From Lachnospiraceae bacterium (GTDB lineage: Bacteria > Bacillota > Clostridia > Lachnospirales > Lachnospiraceae): a DNA stretch of 44,276 bases. The stretch is from NCBI GenBank assembly GCA_022510705.1, contig JAFLSX010000016.1, positions 1 through 44,276 of the forward strand, read 5' to 3'. Both the position numbers and the translations under genes were made by a program. Positions 26,577 to 34,923 of this stretch are shown in pieces (position 1 is the first letter of the stretch; the number at the start of each line of letters is the position of its first letter). The notes beneath the pieces were generated by a model. It ran no database searches, was not told the origin of the DNA, and worked only from the letters and a program-made list of their open reading frames with translations.

Positions 26577-27392
26577 ATGTTTGAATTTTCAGAGGATTAC
26601 AGAGTCGGCATCGAGTTGATCGACAAGGAGCATGAGGGGCTTTTTAATCTGCTCAACTCTGCAATTCTTTCATTGGAGCAGAGAAGGGCGCAACCCCGTG
26701 AGATAGCAGCGGATTTTTTAGAGAATCTGAAAATATATGCGGCAGAGCATTTTGCCCATGAAGAAGCCTATATGAAAAAGATTAATGATGTCGAACTTCC
26801 CAGACAGCAGGAGGAACATGCGAATTTTACAGGGGCGCTGGAGCATTTTTATGCCGATGAACATACAAAGGAAAATGATGTAAGAGACTTGATCAACTAT
26901 GTGGTGAAATGGCTGTTTGGACACATCCTGACTAGTGATATGATGATTGGCAAGATCCGTAGAGTTCGTTCGAAAAAAGACTTGGCATTTACCAAAGAGT
27001 ACATGAGCTATATAGACTTTATGGATGAAGAGCACAGTGTTTTGTTTGATATCATAAGAGAAGCCAACGATTTGATCATACACAGCACGACGAGCGACAA
27101 GTATGATGCCATTATAGAAATCATGAATAAGCTGAAAAACTATACGGAGGGTCATTTCCAGCATGAGGAGGAGTATATGGAAAAGATAGGCTACCCCAAG
27201 CTGGAGGTACAGAAAGTAGCGCACAGCGCATTCATTGAAAAACTGGGGCATCTTGATTTAGCGCAAATGCAGGAAATAGACGAGAATCCGATGCAATACC
27301 TGAGTAATATCATAGACTATCTGTTGAACTGGCTTACCACGCATATCCAGTATATGGACCTTCAGATTGCTGAATGGGAGATGCGCAAATGA
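26577..27392 (+). CDS. Tandem bacteriohemerythrin
   Basis: The 271-residue protein is two fused hemerythrin domains. Domain 1 (1-125) has DKEHEGLFN, HFAHEEAYM, EEHANF and HILTSD; domain 2 (145-270) has DEEHSVLFD, HFQHEEEYM, AHSAFI and HIQYMD. Each keeps the histidines and acids expected for a diiron site that binds O2. It lies between FprA and a phosphatase, so it could capture oxygen for reduction by FprA or buffer it. The GGGGAGGG site is strong. Confidence 0.9.
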   Translation: MFEFSEDYRVGIELIDKEHEGLFNLLNSAILSLEQRRAQPREIAADFLENLKIYAAEHFAHEEAYMKKINDVELPRQQEEHANFTGALEHFYADEHTKENDVRDLINYVVKWLFGHILTSDMMIGKIRRVRSKKDLAFTKEYMSYIDFMDEEHSVLFDIIREANDLIIHSTTSDKYDAIIEIMNKLKNYTEGHFQHEEEYMEKIGYPKLEVQKVAHSAFIEKLGHLDLAQMQEIDENPMQYLSNIIDYLLNWLTTHIQYMDLQIAEWEMRK

Positions 27393-28024
27393 TTATCTAT
27401 CTGATGCGACATGGAGAAACCGATTGGAATAAACGGGGCTGCTTTCAAGGTCAGATAGATGTGCCGCTGAATGATTATGGTAGGGAGCTGGCGCGCATTA
27501 CTTCGGAAGCGTTAAAAGATGTGAAATTTGAAGCGGCTTTCTGCTCACCCTTGATTCGAGCGGTGGAAACGGCGGAAATCATGCTGGAGGGGCGGGAGGT
27601 TCCCGAGGGGAATAGGCATCGAAAGGTTCCCCTTATGATAGATGATCGCCTGAAGGAATTTGATTTTGGTGCCGAGGATGGCAGCAATATTGCGCAGATG
27701 CGCTCCGACCCGACAGAATCCCTGTACTATCTTCTGAATGATCCGAAGCACTATGTGCCGCCCGAGGGAGGAGAAACCCTGGAAGAGGTCTATAAAAGGA
27801 GTTCCTCTTTTATGGAGGAGAGGATACGGCCCTTGGAGCAGCAGTATGAAACGATACTGATCGTAGCCCATGGCGTAATGAATCGCAGTATTATAAATCC
27901 CATAGCGGGTATTCCCGTAGAGGATTTTTGGTCAATTCAGATGCGTAACTGTACGGTATCCATCCTGTCCCTACAGGATGGCAAATTTCATGTGGAGGAA
28001 AAGGGCAGAATCTATTACGAATAA
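27389..28024 (+). CDS. Histidine phosphatase family protein
   Basis: The 211-residue protein of the phosphoglycerate mutase-like superfamily has LMRHGETDWN with the phosphoacceptor His and Arg, CSPLIRAVETAE, and the second catalytic His in VAHGVMNR. The substrate cannot be told. ATG 27389 overlaps the TGA of the hemerythrin gene (ATGA) and has GGAG eight bases before it; a longer reading from ATG 27374 is unlikely. Confidence 0.88.
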   Translation: MIIYLMRHGETDWNKRGCFQGQIDVPLNDYGRELARITSEALKDVKFEAAFCSPLIRAVETAEIMLEGREVPEGNRHRKVPLMIDDRLKEFDFGAEDGSNIAQMRSDPTESLYYLLNDPKHYVPPEGGETLEEVYKRSSSFMEERIRPLEQQYETILIVAHGVMNRSIINPIAGIPVEDFWSIQMRNCTVSILSLQDGKFHVEEKGRIYYE

Positions 28025-28076
28025 AATGATTTATTTAAAATGAAATATCTACTTGCCAATGGCAGAATATCATGAT

Positions 28077-28109
28077 AGTATACAACGTGAACTGTTCACA
28101 TTGTATACT
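28077..28109. promoter_or_regulatory. 33-bp near-perfect palindrome, operator and/or terminator
   Basis: The outer arms AGTATACAA (28077-28085) and TTGTATACT (28101-28109) flank GTGAAC (28087-28092) and GTTCAC (28094-28099) around a central T. Only the C/A pair at 28086/28100 breaks the symmetry. A T-run follows on the plus strand (28109-28114), so it can act as a terminator for the FprA operon. It also lies 69 bases before the MarR start, where an operator would be expected. Confidence 0.65.
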
Positions 28110-28177
28110 TTTTTAATTGCGCAAAGGCAGAAAGCAAGCTTTGACACTGCCGAAGAAGTGGGAAAGGAAGGCCGTTT

Positions 28178-28606
28178 ATGGAGAATCTGGATGAAAGACT
28201 GCTGTCCGCATGGCTGCAGCTGTCCGTTCAAATCATCAATGAGAGAGTAGTTTCAGATATGCCCTTTAATGAGGCGCTCGTCTGCAATCTTTTAAGTAAG
28301 GCAAACGACAGCCGGCTGACAGCTACCGATTTATGTGAGAAAACCAGGATCCTGAAATCCCAGATGAACAGGATACTTAACAGCTTGGAGGAGCAAGGAC
28401 TGATATACAGGGAGCGCTCAACCGCGGATAAGAGGCAGGTCTATGTCATGCTGAATAAGGAGAAAAGCGGCTTGTATGAACGGGAGCATACCAAAAATCT
28501 GCAGCTGGTCAATAGGATCATAGAAAAATTAGGAAGAGAAAAAGCGGAGAGCCTGATTGGAGATCTGGCAGCCATTTCTGCAATTACGGAGGAGGTTTTT
28601 TCATGA
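28178..28606 (+). CDS. MarR-family transcriptional regulator
   Basis: The 142-residue winged helix-turn-helix protein has LTATDLCEKTRILKSQMNRILNSLEEQGLIYRERSTADKRQVYVMLN, the helix-turn-helix plus wing of MarR, with DKR at the wing. Helical dimer segments flank it. It overlaps degV by ATGA and follows a large palindrome that may be its operator. The ligand is unknown. Confidence 0.85.
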   Translation: MENLDERLLSAWLQLSVQIINERVVSDMPFNEALVCNLLSKANDSRLTATDLCEKTRILKSQMNRILNSLEEQGLIYRERSTADKRQVYVMLNKEKSGLYEREHTKNLQLVNRIIEKLGREKAESLIGDLAAISAITEEVFS

Positions 28607-29445
28607 TACGGTTTTTGGTGGACACCAGTTCCGACTATTTTCCGGAGGAAATGGAGAAAAAAGGGATTGAATTTGTACCCCTGCAGCTATCGATTGGAGA
28701 GAAGAATTATTTAGACGGCGTGGATATAAGCAGGGAGGAATTCTTCCGGCTGTTGATCGAAGATGAGGTTTTTCCCAAAACTTCCCAGCCCTCCGTTGTT
28801 GCCTTTCAGGAAATTTTTGAGGACGTGAAGAACAAGGGGGATGAAATGATCTGTATTCCGATCTCTTCCACCTTAAGCGGGACTTTTCAGAGTGCGATGC
28901 TGGCAAAGGAAATGGTAGGCTATGAAAAAATATATCTGGTGGATTCCATGACCGCTACCTATGCTATTAAAATACTGGTGGACCATGCTTGCAAAATGCG
29001 GGAGGATGGAAAATCCGCACGGGAAATCGTGCAGGCTTTGGAAACCTTAAAGGAGCGGATACGGATAGAATTTGTGGTAGATACACTGGAATACCTTTAC
29101 CGCGGCGGCAGACTGAGCAAAGCTGCGGCTGCACTGGGGACTCTGGCTAATATCAAGCCCGTGCTGGGACTGGACGGAGAGGGTATTATAAAGGTAGAGG
29201 AGAAATGTCTGGGACTTCCTAGAGCCTATAAAGCCATTATTCATAAGTTGCAGCGGGTACGTCCCGATACCGCATTCCCCATTTATACCCTTTACTCCTA
29301 CGGTACGGAGAATACGGAAAACTTGGAAAAAGCACTGCGACAGGCTGAAATTCCGATTACGGAAAGACTGCAGATAGGCACCACCATCGGCGCTCATATC
29401 GGACCGGGGGCGGCAGGCATTATTTATATTGCGGAGGAAGCATAA
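28603..29445 (+). CDS. DegV-family fatty acid-binding protein
   Basis: The 280-residue protein has the DegV start FLVDTSSDYFPEEMEKKGI, the SQPSV loop, ISSTLSGTF, and EYLYRGGRLS, with a C-terminal IGAHIGPGA motif. Family members bind fatty acids; some act as FakB, giving fatty acid to the FakA kinase. No fakA is in the window. GGAGGAGG precedes the ATG, which overlaps the MarR stop codon. Confidence 0.9.
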   Translation: MIRFLVDTSSDYFPEEMEKKGIEFVPLQLSIGEKNYLDGVDISREEFFRLLIEDEVFPKTSQPSVVAFQEIFEDVKNKGDEMICIPISSTLSGTFQSAMLAKEMVGYEKIYLVDSMTATYAIKILVDHACKMREDGKSAREIVQALETLKERIRIEFVVDTLEYLYRGGRLSKAAAALGTLANIKPVLGLDGEGIIKVEEKCLGLPRAYKAIIHKLQRVRPDTAFPIYTLYSYGTENTENLEKALRQAEIPITERLQIGTTIGAHIGPGAAGIIYIAEEA

Positions 29446-29487
29446 TGAAGCCTATTAAGGCTGCAACGCATTCTTTGTCAGCAGACC

Positions 29488-30531
29488 TTAAACGATTTCA
29501 TCCTGGTATACCAATTGATCTTTCCCGGAAACCTTTCCCTGATACAAGTATTCGTCGGCACGGCGGATGGCTTCATCAACAGTCTCTTGAGCCTGTTTCC
29601 CTGCCAGTCCCGCTGTGATGGTAACCTGTATAGGGTGTTGTCCATAATCTACCACCATATCCCGTACCTGACTAAGAACAATATCCATGGATTCCTTTAA
29701 CAGTGCAAAGCATTCTTCACCACGGGCCATGATCAAAAACTCCTCACCACCCCAGCGACACACAGAAATGTCTTTGTTTTGGATGCCTTCAATCTTGCTT
29801 GCCACTCCCTGCAATACTAAATCTCCTGCCTTATGCCCATAGGTGTCGTTTACTTCCTTAAAGTTGTCAATATCTGCCATGGCAAATGCCATCTTTTCTT
29901 CTCCGTTTTGCACATCCAACACAGTTTGGATGATATTCCGCATACTATGACGGTTGTTCAACCCTGTCAGCTGATCCTTTGATGCCACATGGTCTGTCTG
30001 TATCATCAATCTCTCATAATTCGCATGGAAAATGATCAGAAAGACCAGCATAAAGACAGCATTCAGAAAACTAGCCCCCATCTCCAAAAAAGAATTATCC
30101 ACAAAATGAACATCATAACACCATGTATATACTCTAAGTCCCCCATAGGACATTACCACCATGATGCTGAGAATAATCGGATTAATTGTTTTTTTCTGAA
30201 GGCGGCTCCCCACATAATCGCCATAGAAAATAACAGGAAGCAGTGCAAAGGAATACACCTGAAAGCCCATTTCCCATCCGGAACAGATTACTGCAAGAGC
30301 CATTTGTATCCATATCTCAAAGATCGTGACCACAAGAAACAGATAGACTTTTTTTCTGGATATTGGGAGCATTGCGCCATAAATGGACACACTAAATACA
30401 TTGACTACCACCATAAACCACAGGTGCAGCCAAAGAAAAAATAGCAAAAGACAAATATGAATGAGGAGCAGCGCAAGATTCGCCGTTCCTATAAATGCCT
30501 GTACAAATTGTTTTTCCCCTGTCCTTTTCAT
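29488..30531 (-). CDS. Membrane-bound diguanylate cyclase (GGDEF)
   Basis: The 347-residue protein has about six membrane spans in residues 10-185 and a C-terminal GGDEF domain with DQLTGLNNR, the I-region DIDNFKEVND, and the active site RWGGEEFL (GGEEF, an active variant). It should make c-di-GMP from two GTP, opposing the two HD-GYP proteins. I prefer ATG 30531 with AGAGGA upstream to TTG 30552. It lies 47 bases downstream of the DUF853 ATPase gene on the same strand, so they may form an operon. Confidence 0.9.
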   Translation of the reverse strand: MKRTGEKQFVQAFIGTANLALLLIHICLLLFFLWLHLWFMVVVNVFSVSIYGAMLPISRKKVYLFLVVTIFEIWIQMALAVICSGWEMGFQVYSFALLPVIFYGDYVGSRLQKKTINPIILSIMVVMSYGGLRVYTWCYDVHFVDNSFLEMGASFLNAVFMLVFLIIFHANYERLMIQTDHVASKDQLTGLNNRHSMRNIIQTVLDVQNGEEKMAFAMADIDNFKEVNDTYGHKAGDLVLQGVASKIEGIQNKDISVCRWGGEEFLIMARGEECFALLKESMDIVLSQVRDMVVDYGQHPIQVTITAGLAGKQAQETVDEAIRRADEYLYQGKVSGKDQLVYQDEIV

Positions 30532-30578
30532 GTAAAAGGTTCCTCTTTGCAAATCATAACAATCACAGCAATGCGTAT

Positions 30579-32123
30579 TTATAGTTTAAAGAGGGTATTC
30601 ATAATTCCTCTGCCCAAGGATGCGCCCACATTGCCACCCAGCTTCTTACCAAAGGAGCCTCCCACAGAAGAACCGAAGCTGTTTCCCAGCTCCCTGCCGA
30701 TGGTACCGGCTGCACTGCTGGCCACACTCTTGGTAGTGGATTTGATCTGCCTATTTCTGGCGGCCTCTTTTTTGGCGGCTTCTTTTGCGGAAGCGGCATC
30801 CGCTTTCGCTTTCTGTGCAGCCTCTGCATCAGACGCAAACTTGCGCTGTAAAAATTCATAAGCGGAATCCCGGTCTATGGCATTGGAATATCTTACATAC
30901 AGAAGGTTGCTCTGAATCTGCTGCGTGCGGGTAGCGTCGTCCAGTGCACCCATCTGGCTCTGGGGCGGAAGGATCATACATTTCTCCACTACCGTGGGAA
31001 CACCGTTCTCATCCAGAACGGAAACCAGTGCCTCGCCGATTCCCAGCTGAAGCAGGGTGTCATAAGTATCGAAATCAGGATTTTCCCTAAAGGACTGGGC
31101 AGCAGCTTTAGCAGCCTTCTGCTCTGTGGGCGTGTAGGCATGGAGCGCATGCTGCACCTTGTTGCCTAACTGACTCAATACACCATTGGGAATATCTTTG
31201 GGATTCTGGGTGATGAAATAGATACCCACACCCTTGGAGCGGATCAGTTTCACGACCTGCTCTATTTTATCCAAGAGCACCTTGGAGGCGTTGTCAAAAA
31301 GCAGATGGGCCTCATCGAAGAAGAATACCATGCGGGGTTTCTCCAAATCCCCGGCCTCTGGCAGGGTTTCAAACAGCTCCGACATCATCCAGAGCATAAA
31401 AGTCGCATACATGGTGGGGCTGTTAATGAGTTTCTGACAGTCCAGAATGTGAATGGTTCCCTTTCCGCTTGTATCGGTGGAGAACCAATCGGTAATATTT
31501 AGAGCAGGCTCACCGAAGAACAGCTCACCGCCTTCACTCTCTAACGCAACAACGGCTCTGGTAATAGCGCCCAGACTGGCCTTGGCCATATTGCCGTACT
31601 GTGCGGCATATACCGCGGCATTTTCCGTCACATATTGGAGCATGGAGCGCAGATCCTTGGTATCTATCAGCAATAAGCCCTCATCATCGGCAATCTTGAA
31701 GATAATGGTCAGAATGTCGGACTGTGTATTATTTAAGCCCATAATGCGGCTCAAAAGTAACGGTCCCATTTCCGAAATGGTGGTCCGCAGGGGCATTCCC
31801 TTTTCGGCATAGACATCCCAGAAAGCAGTGGGATATGCGTGGAAATCAAAGCCTTCCGTAGCCAGACCAAATTCATCCATTCTTTTCTTTACGGTTTCGT
31901 TTTCCGTACCGGGCCGGCACATAGCCGCAAGATCACCTTTCACATCAGCCAGAAAAACCGGCACGCCGCAGTCGCTGAAAGACTCCGCCATAACCTTTAA
32001 AGTGACTGTCTTACCGGTACCCGTCGCACCCGCTATCATGCCATGACGGTTTGCCATACCCGGGAAGATGGATACCTTCTTATCGCCTGCTTTACCAATC
32101 CATATTTTATTATCCTGTAACAT
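30579..32123 (-). CDS. HerA-like ATPase, DUF853 family (YjgR-like)
   Basis: The 514-residue protein has a Walker A loop GATGTGKTVT at about 32-41, DVKGDLAAM, Walker B with FFFDEAHLLF at about 262, and SKGVGIYFITQNPKDIP. This is the DUF853 branch of HerA/FtsK ATPases, whose cellular role is poorly known. The C-terminal tail (about 425-510) is unusual: a Lys/Ala-rich helix, then low-complexity Gly and Ser segments (GNSFGSSVGGSFGKKLGG). AGGAGG precedes ATG 32123. Confidence 0.88.
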   Translation of the reverse strand: MLQDNKIWIGKAGDKKVSIFPGMANRHGMIAGATGTGKTVTLKVMAESFSDCGVPVFLADVKGDLAAMCRPGTENETVKKRMDEFGLATEGFDFHAYPTAFWDVYAEKGMPLRTTISEMGPLLLSRIMGLNNTQSDILTIIFKIADDEGLLLIDTKDLRSMLQYVTENAAVYAAQYGNMAKASLGAITRAVVALESEGGELFFGEPALNITDWFSTDTSGKGTIHILDCQKLINSPTMYATFMLWMMSELFETLPEAGDLEKPRMVFFFDEAHLLFDNASKVLLDKIEQVVKLIRSKGVGIYFITQNPKDIPNGVLSQLGNKVQHALHAYTPTEQKAAKAAAQSFRENPDFDTYDTLLQLGIGEALVSVLDENGVPTVVEKCMILPPQSQMGALDDATRTQQIQSNLLYVRYSNAIDRDSAYEFLQRKFASDAEAAQKAKADAASAKEAAKKEAARNRQIKSTTKSVASSAAGTIGRELGNSFGSSVGGSFGKKLGGNVGASLGRGIMNTLFKL

Positions 32124-32159
32124 ATTCCGCGCCTCCTGTGTATTACCTTGTATAGTGCT

Positions 32160-32188
32160 ATTTTACGATATGTTACATGTATTTTCAA
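32160..32188 (-). promoter_or_regulatory. Promoter of the DUF853-GGDEF unit
   Basis: On the minus strand TTGAAA (32188-32183), a 17-base spacer and TAAAAT (32165-32160) lie about 37 bases before the start at 32123. Confidence 0.55.
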
Positions 32189-32219
32189 GGATATTATGAT
32201 AGTGCGGTTTTACCCTATA

Positions 32220-33194
32220 TTAGAGAGAACCTTTAATAAGATTATAATGTTTTCGTATTTCATCTATTACTTCCTGGTCGCACTCGGCAATCGCCATGAT
32301 GACTTCGTCAGCCATATCCCGCATCAGCATATTTCTTACTACGGCATGGGTCCTTTCATCGGCGCCTATACTTCTTTCTTCCTCTGCCCATTCTCTCACT
32401 GCCTGGCACATATTGTATACCTCCCTGTTCTCATTATCCTTTTCCATGTACTTTTTCCGCTCACCCCAAATAGAAGGCATATCCAGCATCACGGACATTG
32501 TTTCCAAGGTGTCTGCATCCAGCTGCCGATATCTGCAATCTTGTTGTAGCAGCTGCTTTAATCCCGCCCTGTCTTTACGGTACTGCAATGCTTGAAACAG
32601 CATTCCTACTTCCGTATGAAATATTTGTAAGTCCTTTGCCTCATTCAGACAGTATAGCTGCATAGGATAATCCTTAAAGTTCTTTTTGAAGCTATCCTCT
32701 GAATCCCCAAAGACCATCATGTCTGAAAGAGATCTGGGGCCGTCCCATCTTTCCTCTCCATGATACAGGCATATCGTGTACACAGGTATGATACGGTCCG
32801 TTCTTTTGAGTCCGCAGATTTTTTCCGCCATGGTTGCCAGATGATTTTCCTGTCTGTTTTTCTTCTTCAGCTCATCCAGCTGCTTTCCATACTCCATGAC
32901 ATCATACTGCATACAACGGAATGGCATGGTGTAATCGGTCAACTCCTGGTTTTCCAGTGCCAGCACGCGCAGTATTCCGCCAGTCTTAAGCTGCTTGCAG
33001 ATATCACGAATACGCTCTTTACGTCCTCTCGACCTCCCGGTCTCACCCATGACCTCATGGTAGACCTGCGAGGCTTCCTGTAGATTTTCCGCATGAATCA
33101 CAGATTTTCCTTGAAAGAAGATTCCGTTAAAGAGATCGGAAAACCTCCGATTGTCGCTTAAGTAGTGATTGATCGAGGTACTCATCTTTCCCAT
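32220..33194 (-). CDS. Rpn-like PD-(D/E)XK nuclease family protein
   Basis: The 324-residue protein has LRVLALENQELTDYTMPFRCMQYDVMEYGKQL, matching the nuclease core (E-x-Q style) of the Rpn/transposase_31-like families that are numerous in Lachnospiraceae, then VYTICLYHGEERWDGPRSLSDM and a helical C-terminus. Rpn proteins are DNA nucleases linked to RecA-independent recombination; activity here is untested. GGAGGAG lies 8 bases before ATG 33194 but can be hidden in a hairpin (33202-33223), and the promoter is about 160 bases upstream. It is on the same strand as the DUF853 gene. Confidence 0.72.
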   Translation of the reverse strand: MGKMSTSINHYLSDNRRFSDLFNGIFFQGKSVIHAENLQEASQVYHEVMGETGRSRGRKERIRDICKQLKTGGILRVLALENQELTDYTMPFRCMQYDVMEYGKQLDELKKKNRQENHLATMAEKICGLKRTDRIIPVYTICLYHGEERWDGPRSLSDMMVFGDSEDSFKKNFKDYPMQLYCLNEAKDLQIFHTEVGMLFQALQYRKDRAGLKQLLQQDCRYRQLDADTLETMSVMLDMPSIWGERKKYMEKDNENREVYNMCQAVREWAEEERSIGADERTHAVVRNMLMRDMADEVIMAIAECDQEVIDEIRKHYNLIKGSL

Positions 33195-33201
33195 ATGATT
33201 T

Positions 33202-33223
33202 CTCCTCCGTATGGACAGAGGAG
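33202..33223 (-). promoter_or_regulatory. Hairpin that sequesters the ribosome binding site of the Rpn-like gene
   Basis: On the minus strand CTCCTCTG (33223-33216) pairs with CGGAGGAG (33209-33202) over a 6-base loop (seven Watson-Crick pairs and one U-G). The paired part contains the entire Shine-Dalgarno sequence of the gene at 33194, so translation should be low until the stem opens. Confidence 0.6.
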
Positions 33224-33260
33224 CATCAAAGCTCGGCCGCCGACATACCCTGACAACATC

Positions 33261-33301
33261 TCTGCCACTTGTTTAATTATAATTTTGAGTAAGGTGGCAG
33301 A
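33261..33301. repeat. Inverted repeat in the leader of the Rpn-like gene
   Basis: TCTGCCAC (33261-33268) and GTGGCAGA (33294-33301) face each other across 25 AT-rich bases inside the roughly 150-base leader, between the promoter (33354-33382) and the hairpin at 33202. It could be an alternative RNA structure or a protein site. Apart from this, the promoter and the SD hairpin, the gene-free stretch 33195-33527 shows nothing else I can support. Confidence 0.5.
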
Positions 33302-33353
33302 ACTTGCCCGGAATGTGCTGACTGCACGCTTCTTGATTACTCTGAATGAATTG

Positions 33354-33382
33354 ATTTTATCTTATTGAGTCAATTTTGTCAA
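33354..33382 (-). promoter_or_regulatory. Promoter of the Rpn-like gene
   Basis: On the minus strand a perfect TTGACA (33382-33377), a 17-base spacer and TAAAAT (33359-33354). The spacer contains the 11-base palindrome ATTGAcTCAAT, a possible operator. The start codon is about 160 bases away. Confidence 0.65.
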
Positions 33383-33527
33383 CTATATTTTGAAATGTTT
33401 TACACGTTTATTTAATTATAAGATGTAAATATAAAATTATTCTCTGAGTGTGCAGGATTATAAATTTGCAGCGGGATATTGTGTTAAAATACGTTGCTTT
33501 CCCATAATGGTACCTTACAATACTTAT

Positions 33528-33887
33528 CTATTCCAACAGGATTCCTAAAAAGGATGTAATCTTGCCAAAAGTATACTCTCCTTCAATTAATCCAAACTCC
33601 GGATCATAATATTTTCCATGGTATAATAGGGTCCAATGAGTATATCCCGCATGAGTATGTACGGTCAATATGGAAAAAGGATATGGCTTAGGGTTTTTCT
33701 TAGATATCCTCACATTCCTTTCAGCATGGGGAATACCGTACCTATCAAGAATATCGATCAACTGACCAATACTTGTGGGACCGTCTGTTTTCATGTCCCG
33801 GATCACGGTTTCTATCGATTTATTTGCAATCATTGCAATACAAGCCTGACCGCAGGTGGTAAAACTGTTTTGCTTGATTAATTCCAT
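33528..33887 (-). CDS. Small C39-like cysteine peptidase-domain protein
   Basis: The 119-residue protein has QNSFTTCGQACIAMI with a likely nucleophile Cys followed by a helix, then THWTLLYHGKYYDPEFG with His and Asp in the order seen in papain-like C39 and related bacterial peptidases. No ABC transporter or membrane part is attached. It may be a housekeeping peptidase, a bacteriocin-maturation relic or an inactive fold. It follows the XRE-GyrI gene by 50 bases on the same strand and is likely coexpressed. Confidence 0.65.
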   Translation of the reverse strand: MELIKQNSFTTCGQACIAMIANKSIETVIRDMKTDGPTSIGQLIDILDRYGIPHAERNVRISKKNPKPYPFSILTVHTHAGYTHWTLLYHGKYYDPEFGLIEGEYTFGKITSFLGILLE

Positions 33888-33937
33888 ATATACCTCCTGA
33901 AATATAACGTTGTTTTCATATAAAATATATCCTCTAT

Positions 33938-34672
33938 CTAAGAAAAATTTGTGAATGCCGCTGTCTTGGAAACGCTGTCTACATGTATATAGACATCCAT
34001 ACAGGTCACGCCGTTTTGGTCATAAACATATTCAAAACAGGACAGGACATTATCCTTTGGTTTTTCTTTAAAACCATTTGCCTGTAAATATTCCATGATG
34101 CGCTTATAGGCATTGGGAATACGTTCGAAGGCAGCCGCAAAGGGATCGTAAACCGTAATTACAGCATAGTCTGCTTCCACCTGATCGACGTATTCTACAC
34201 CGGGATACTCTTCAAATTCTTCCGGCAGAATATATGCCGCTACATATCCTCGCAGCCCAAAACGATTCTGTAGTTCCAGAGAAATATAGGGAAAGTCCCA
34301 GCCGATCTTCTTCGCATCCGGTTTGATTTTATAAAGTCCTGATTTCTGCGCCCATGCATCCAAATATGCGGATACATCATCTTCCGGATTAGGACTGATG
34401 ATTACATATCGTCCCATTCTAAACGGTTTCACTGTTTTGAGCATAATCTCCGAATAAATATCCTTTTGTTCCTTTAAATCCTCTCGAATCATAGTATCTA
34501 GCTTACAGGTAAACAGGTCACTTAACTCTATCAGCTTATTTAGTTCCGGAATCACTTCATCCGATTCCCATTTGGATATCGTCTGGCGGGATACAGCCAT
34601 TTTTTCTGCTAACTGCTCCTGTGTGATCTTTTGCTGTTTTCGCAAAAATTGGATGTTCTTTCCTAAACTCAT
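33938..34672 (-). CDS. XRE-family regulator with GyrI-like effector domain
   Basis: The 244-residue protein has a Cro/C1 helix-turn-helix at about 6-60 (ITQEQLAEKMAVSRQTISKWESDE) and a GyrI/SbmC-like small-molecule binding domain at about 85-240, with two similar halves (RMGRYVIISP, YAVITVYDPF). Such regulators sense drugs or metabolites. It is divergent from the ABC transporter operon at 34924, with a dyad at 34752-34772 between them, so it may control that operon. Confidence 0.8.
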   Translation of the reverse strand: MSLGKNIQFLRKQQKITQEQLAEKMAVSRQTISKWESDEVIPELNKLIELSDLFTCKLDTMIREDLKEQKDIYSEIMLKTVKPFRMGRYVIISPNPEDDVSAYLDAWAQKSGLYKIKPDAKKIGWDFPYISLELQNRFGLRGYVAAYILPEEFEEYPGVEYVDQVEADYAVITVYDPFAAAFERIPNAYKRIMEYLQANGFKEKPKDNVLSCFEYVYDQNGVTCMDVYIHVDSVSKTAAFTNFS

Positions 34673-34751
34673 TTTCCTATTCCTCCTATGATGAGTCTAC
34701 CATATATGCAGGAACAAAACCATCATATTAGAAGTGCAATTTTAGGAGTAA

Positions 34752-34772
34752 ATGTAAACCGAGACTTTACAT
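34752..34772. promoter_or_regulatory. Dyad, possible operator between XRE-GyrI and ABC genes
   Basis: ATGTAAA and TTTACAT form a perfect 7-bp inverted repeat with 7 bases between, about 80 bases from the divergent regulator and 83 bases before the -35 of the transporter promoter. Confidence 0.45.
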
Positions 34773-34854
34773 CTAGATAAAATGACCGGTTGTAATTTAA
34801 GGATTATTTAATAATTTCCATGCTAAAGTGCAATCACAGTCTGCAGATTTGTTA

Positions 34855-34883
34855 TTGACGCAGAAAAAATTGAGCAGTATAAA
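34855..34883 (+). promoter_or_regulatory. Promoter of the ABC transporter/two-component operon
   Basis: TTGACG (34855-34860), a 17-base spacer and TATAAA (34878-34883) lie about 40 bases before ATG 34924, which has AAGGAG upstream. Confidence 0.65.
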
Positions 34884-34923
34884 ATAAATGCCGGTCATAA
34901 CGGCAGGATAAAGGAGTTTACCT

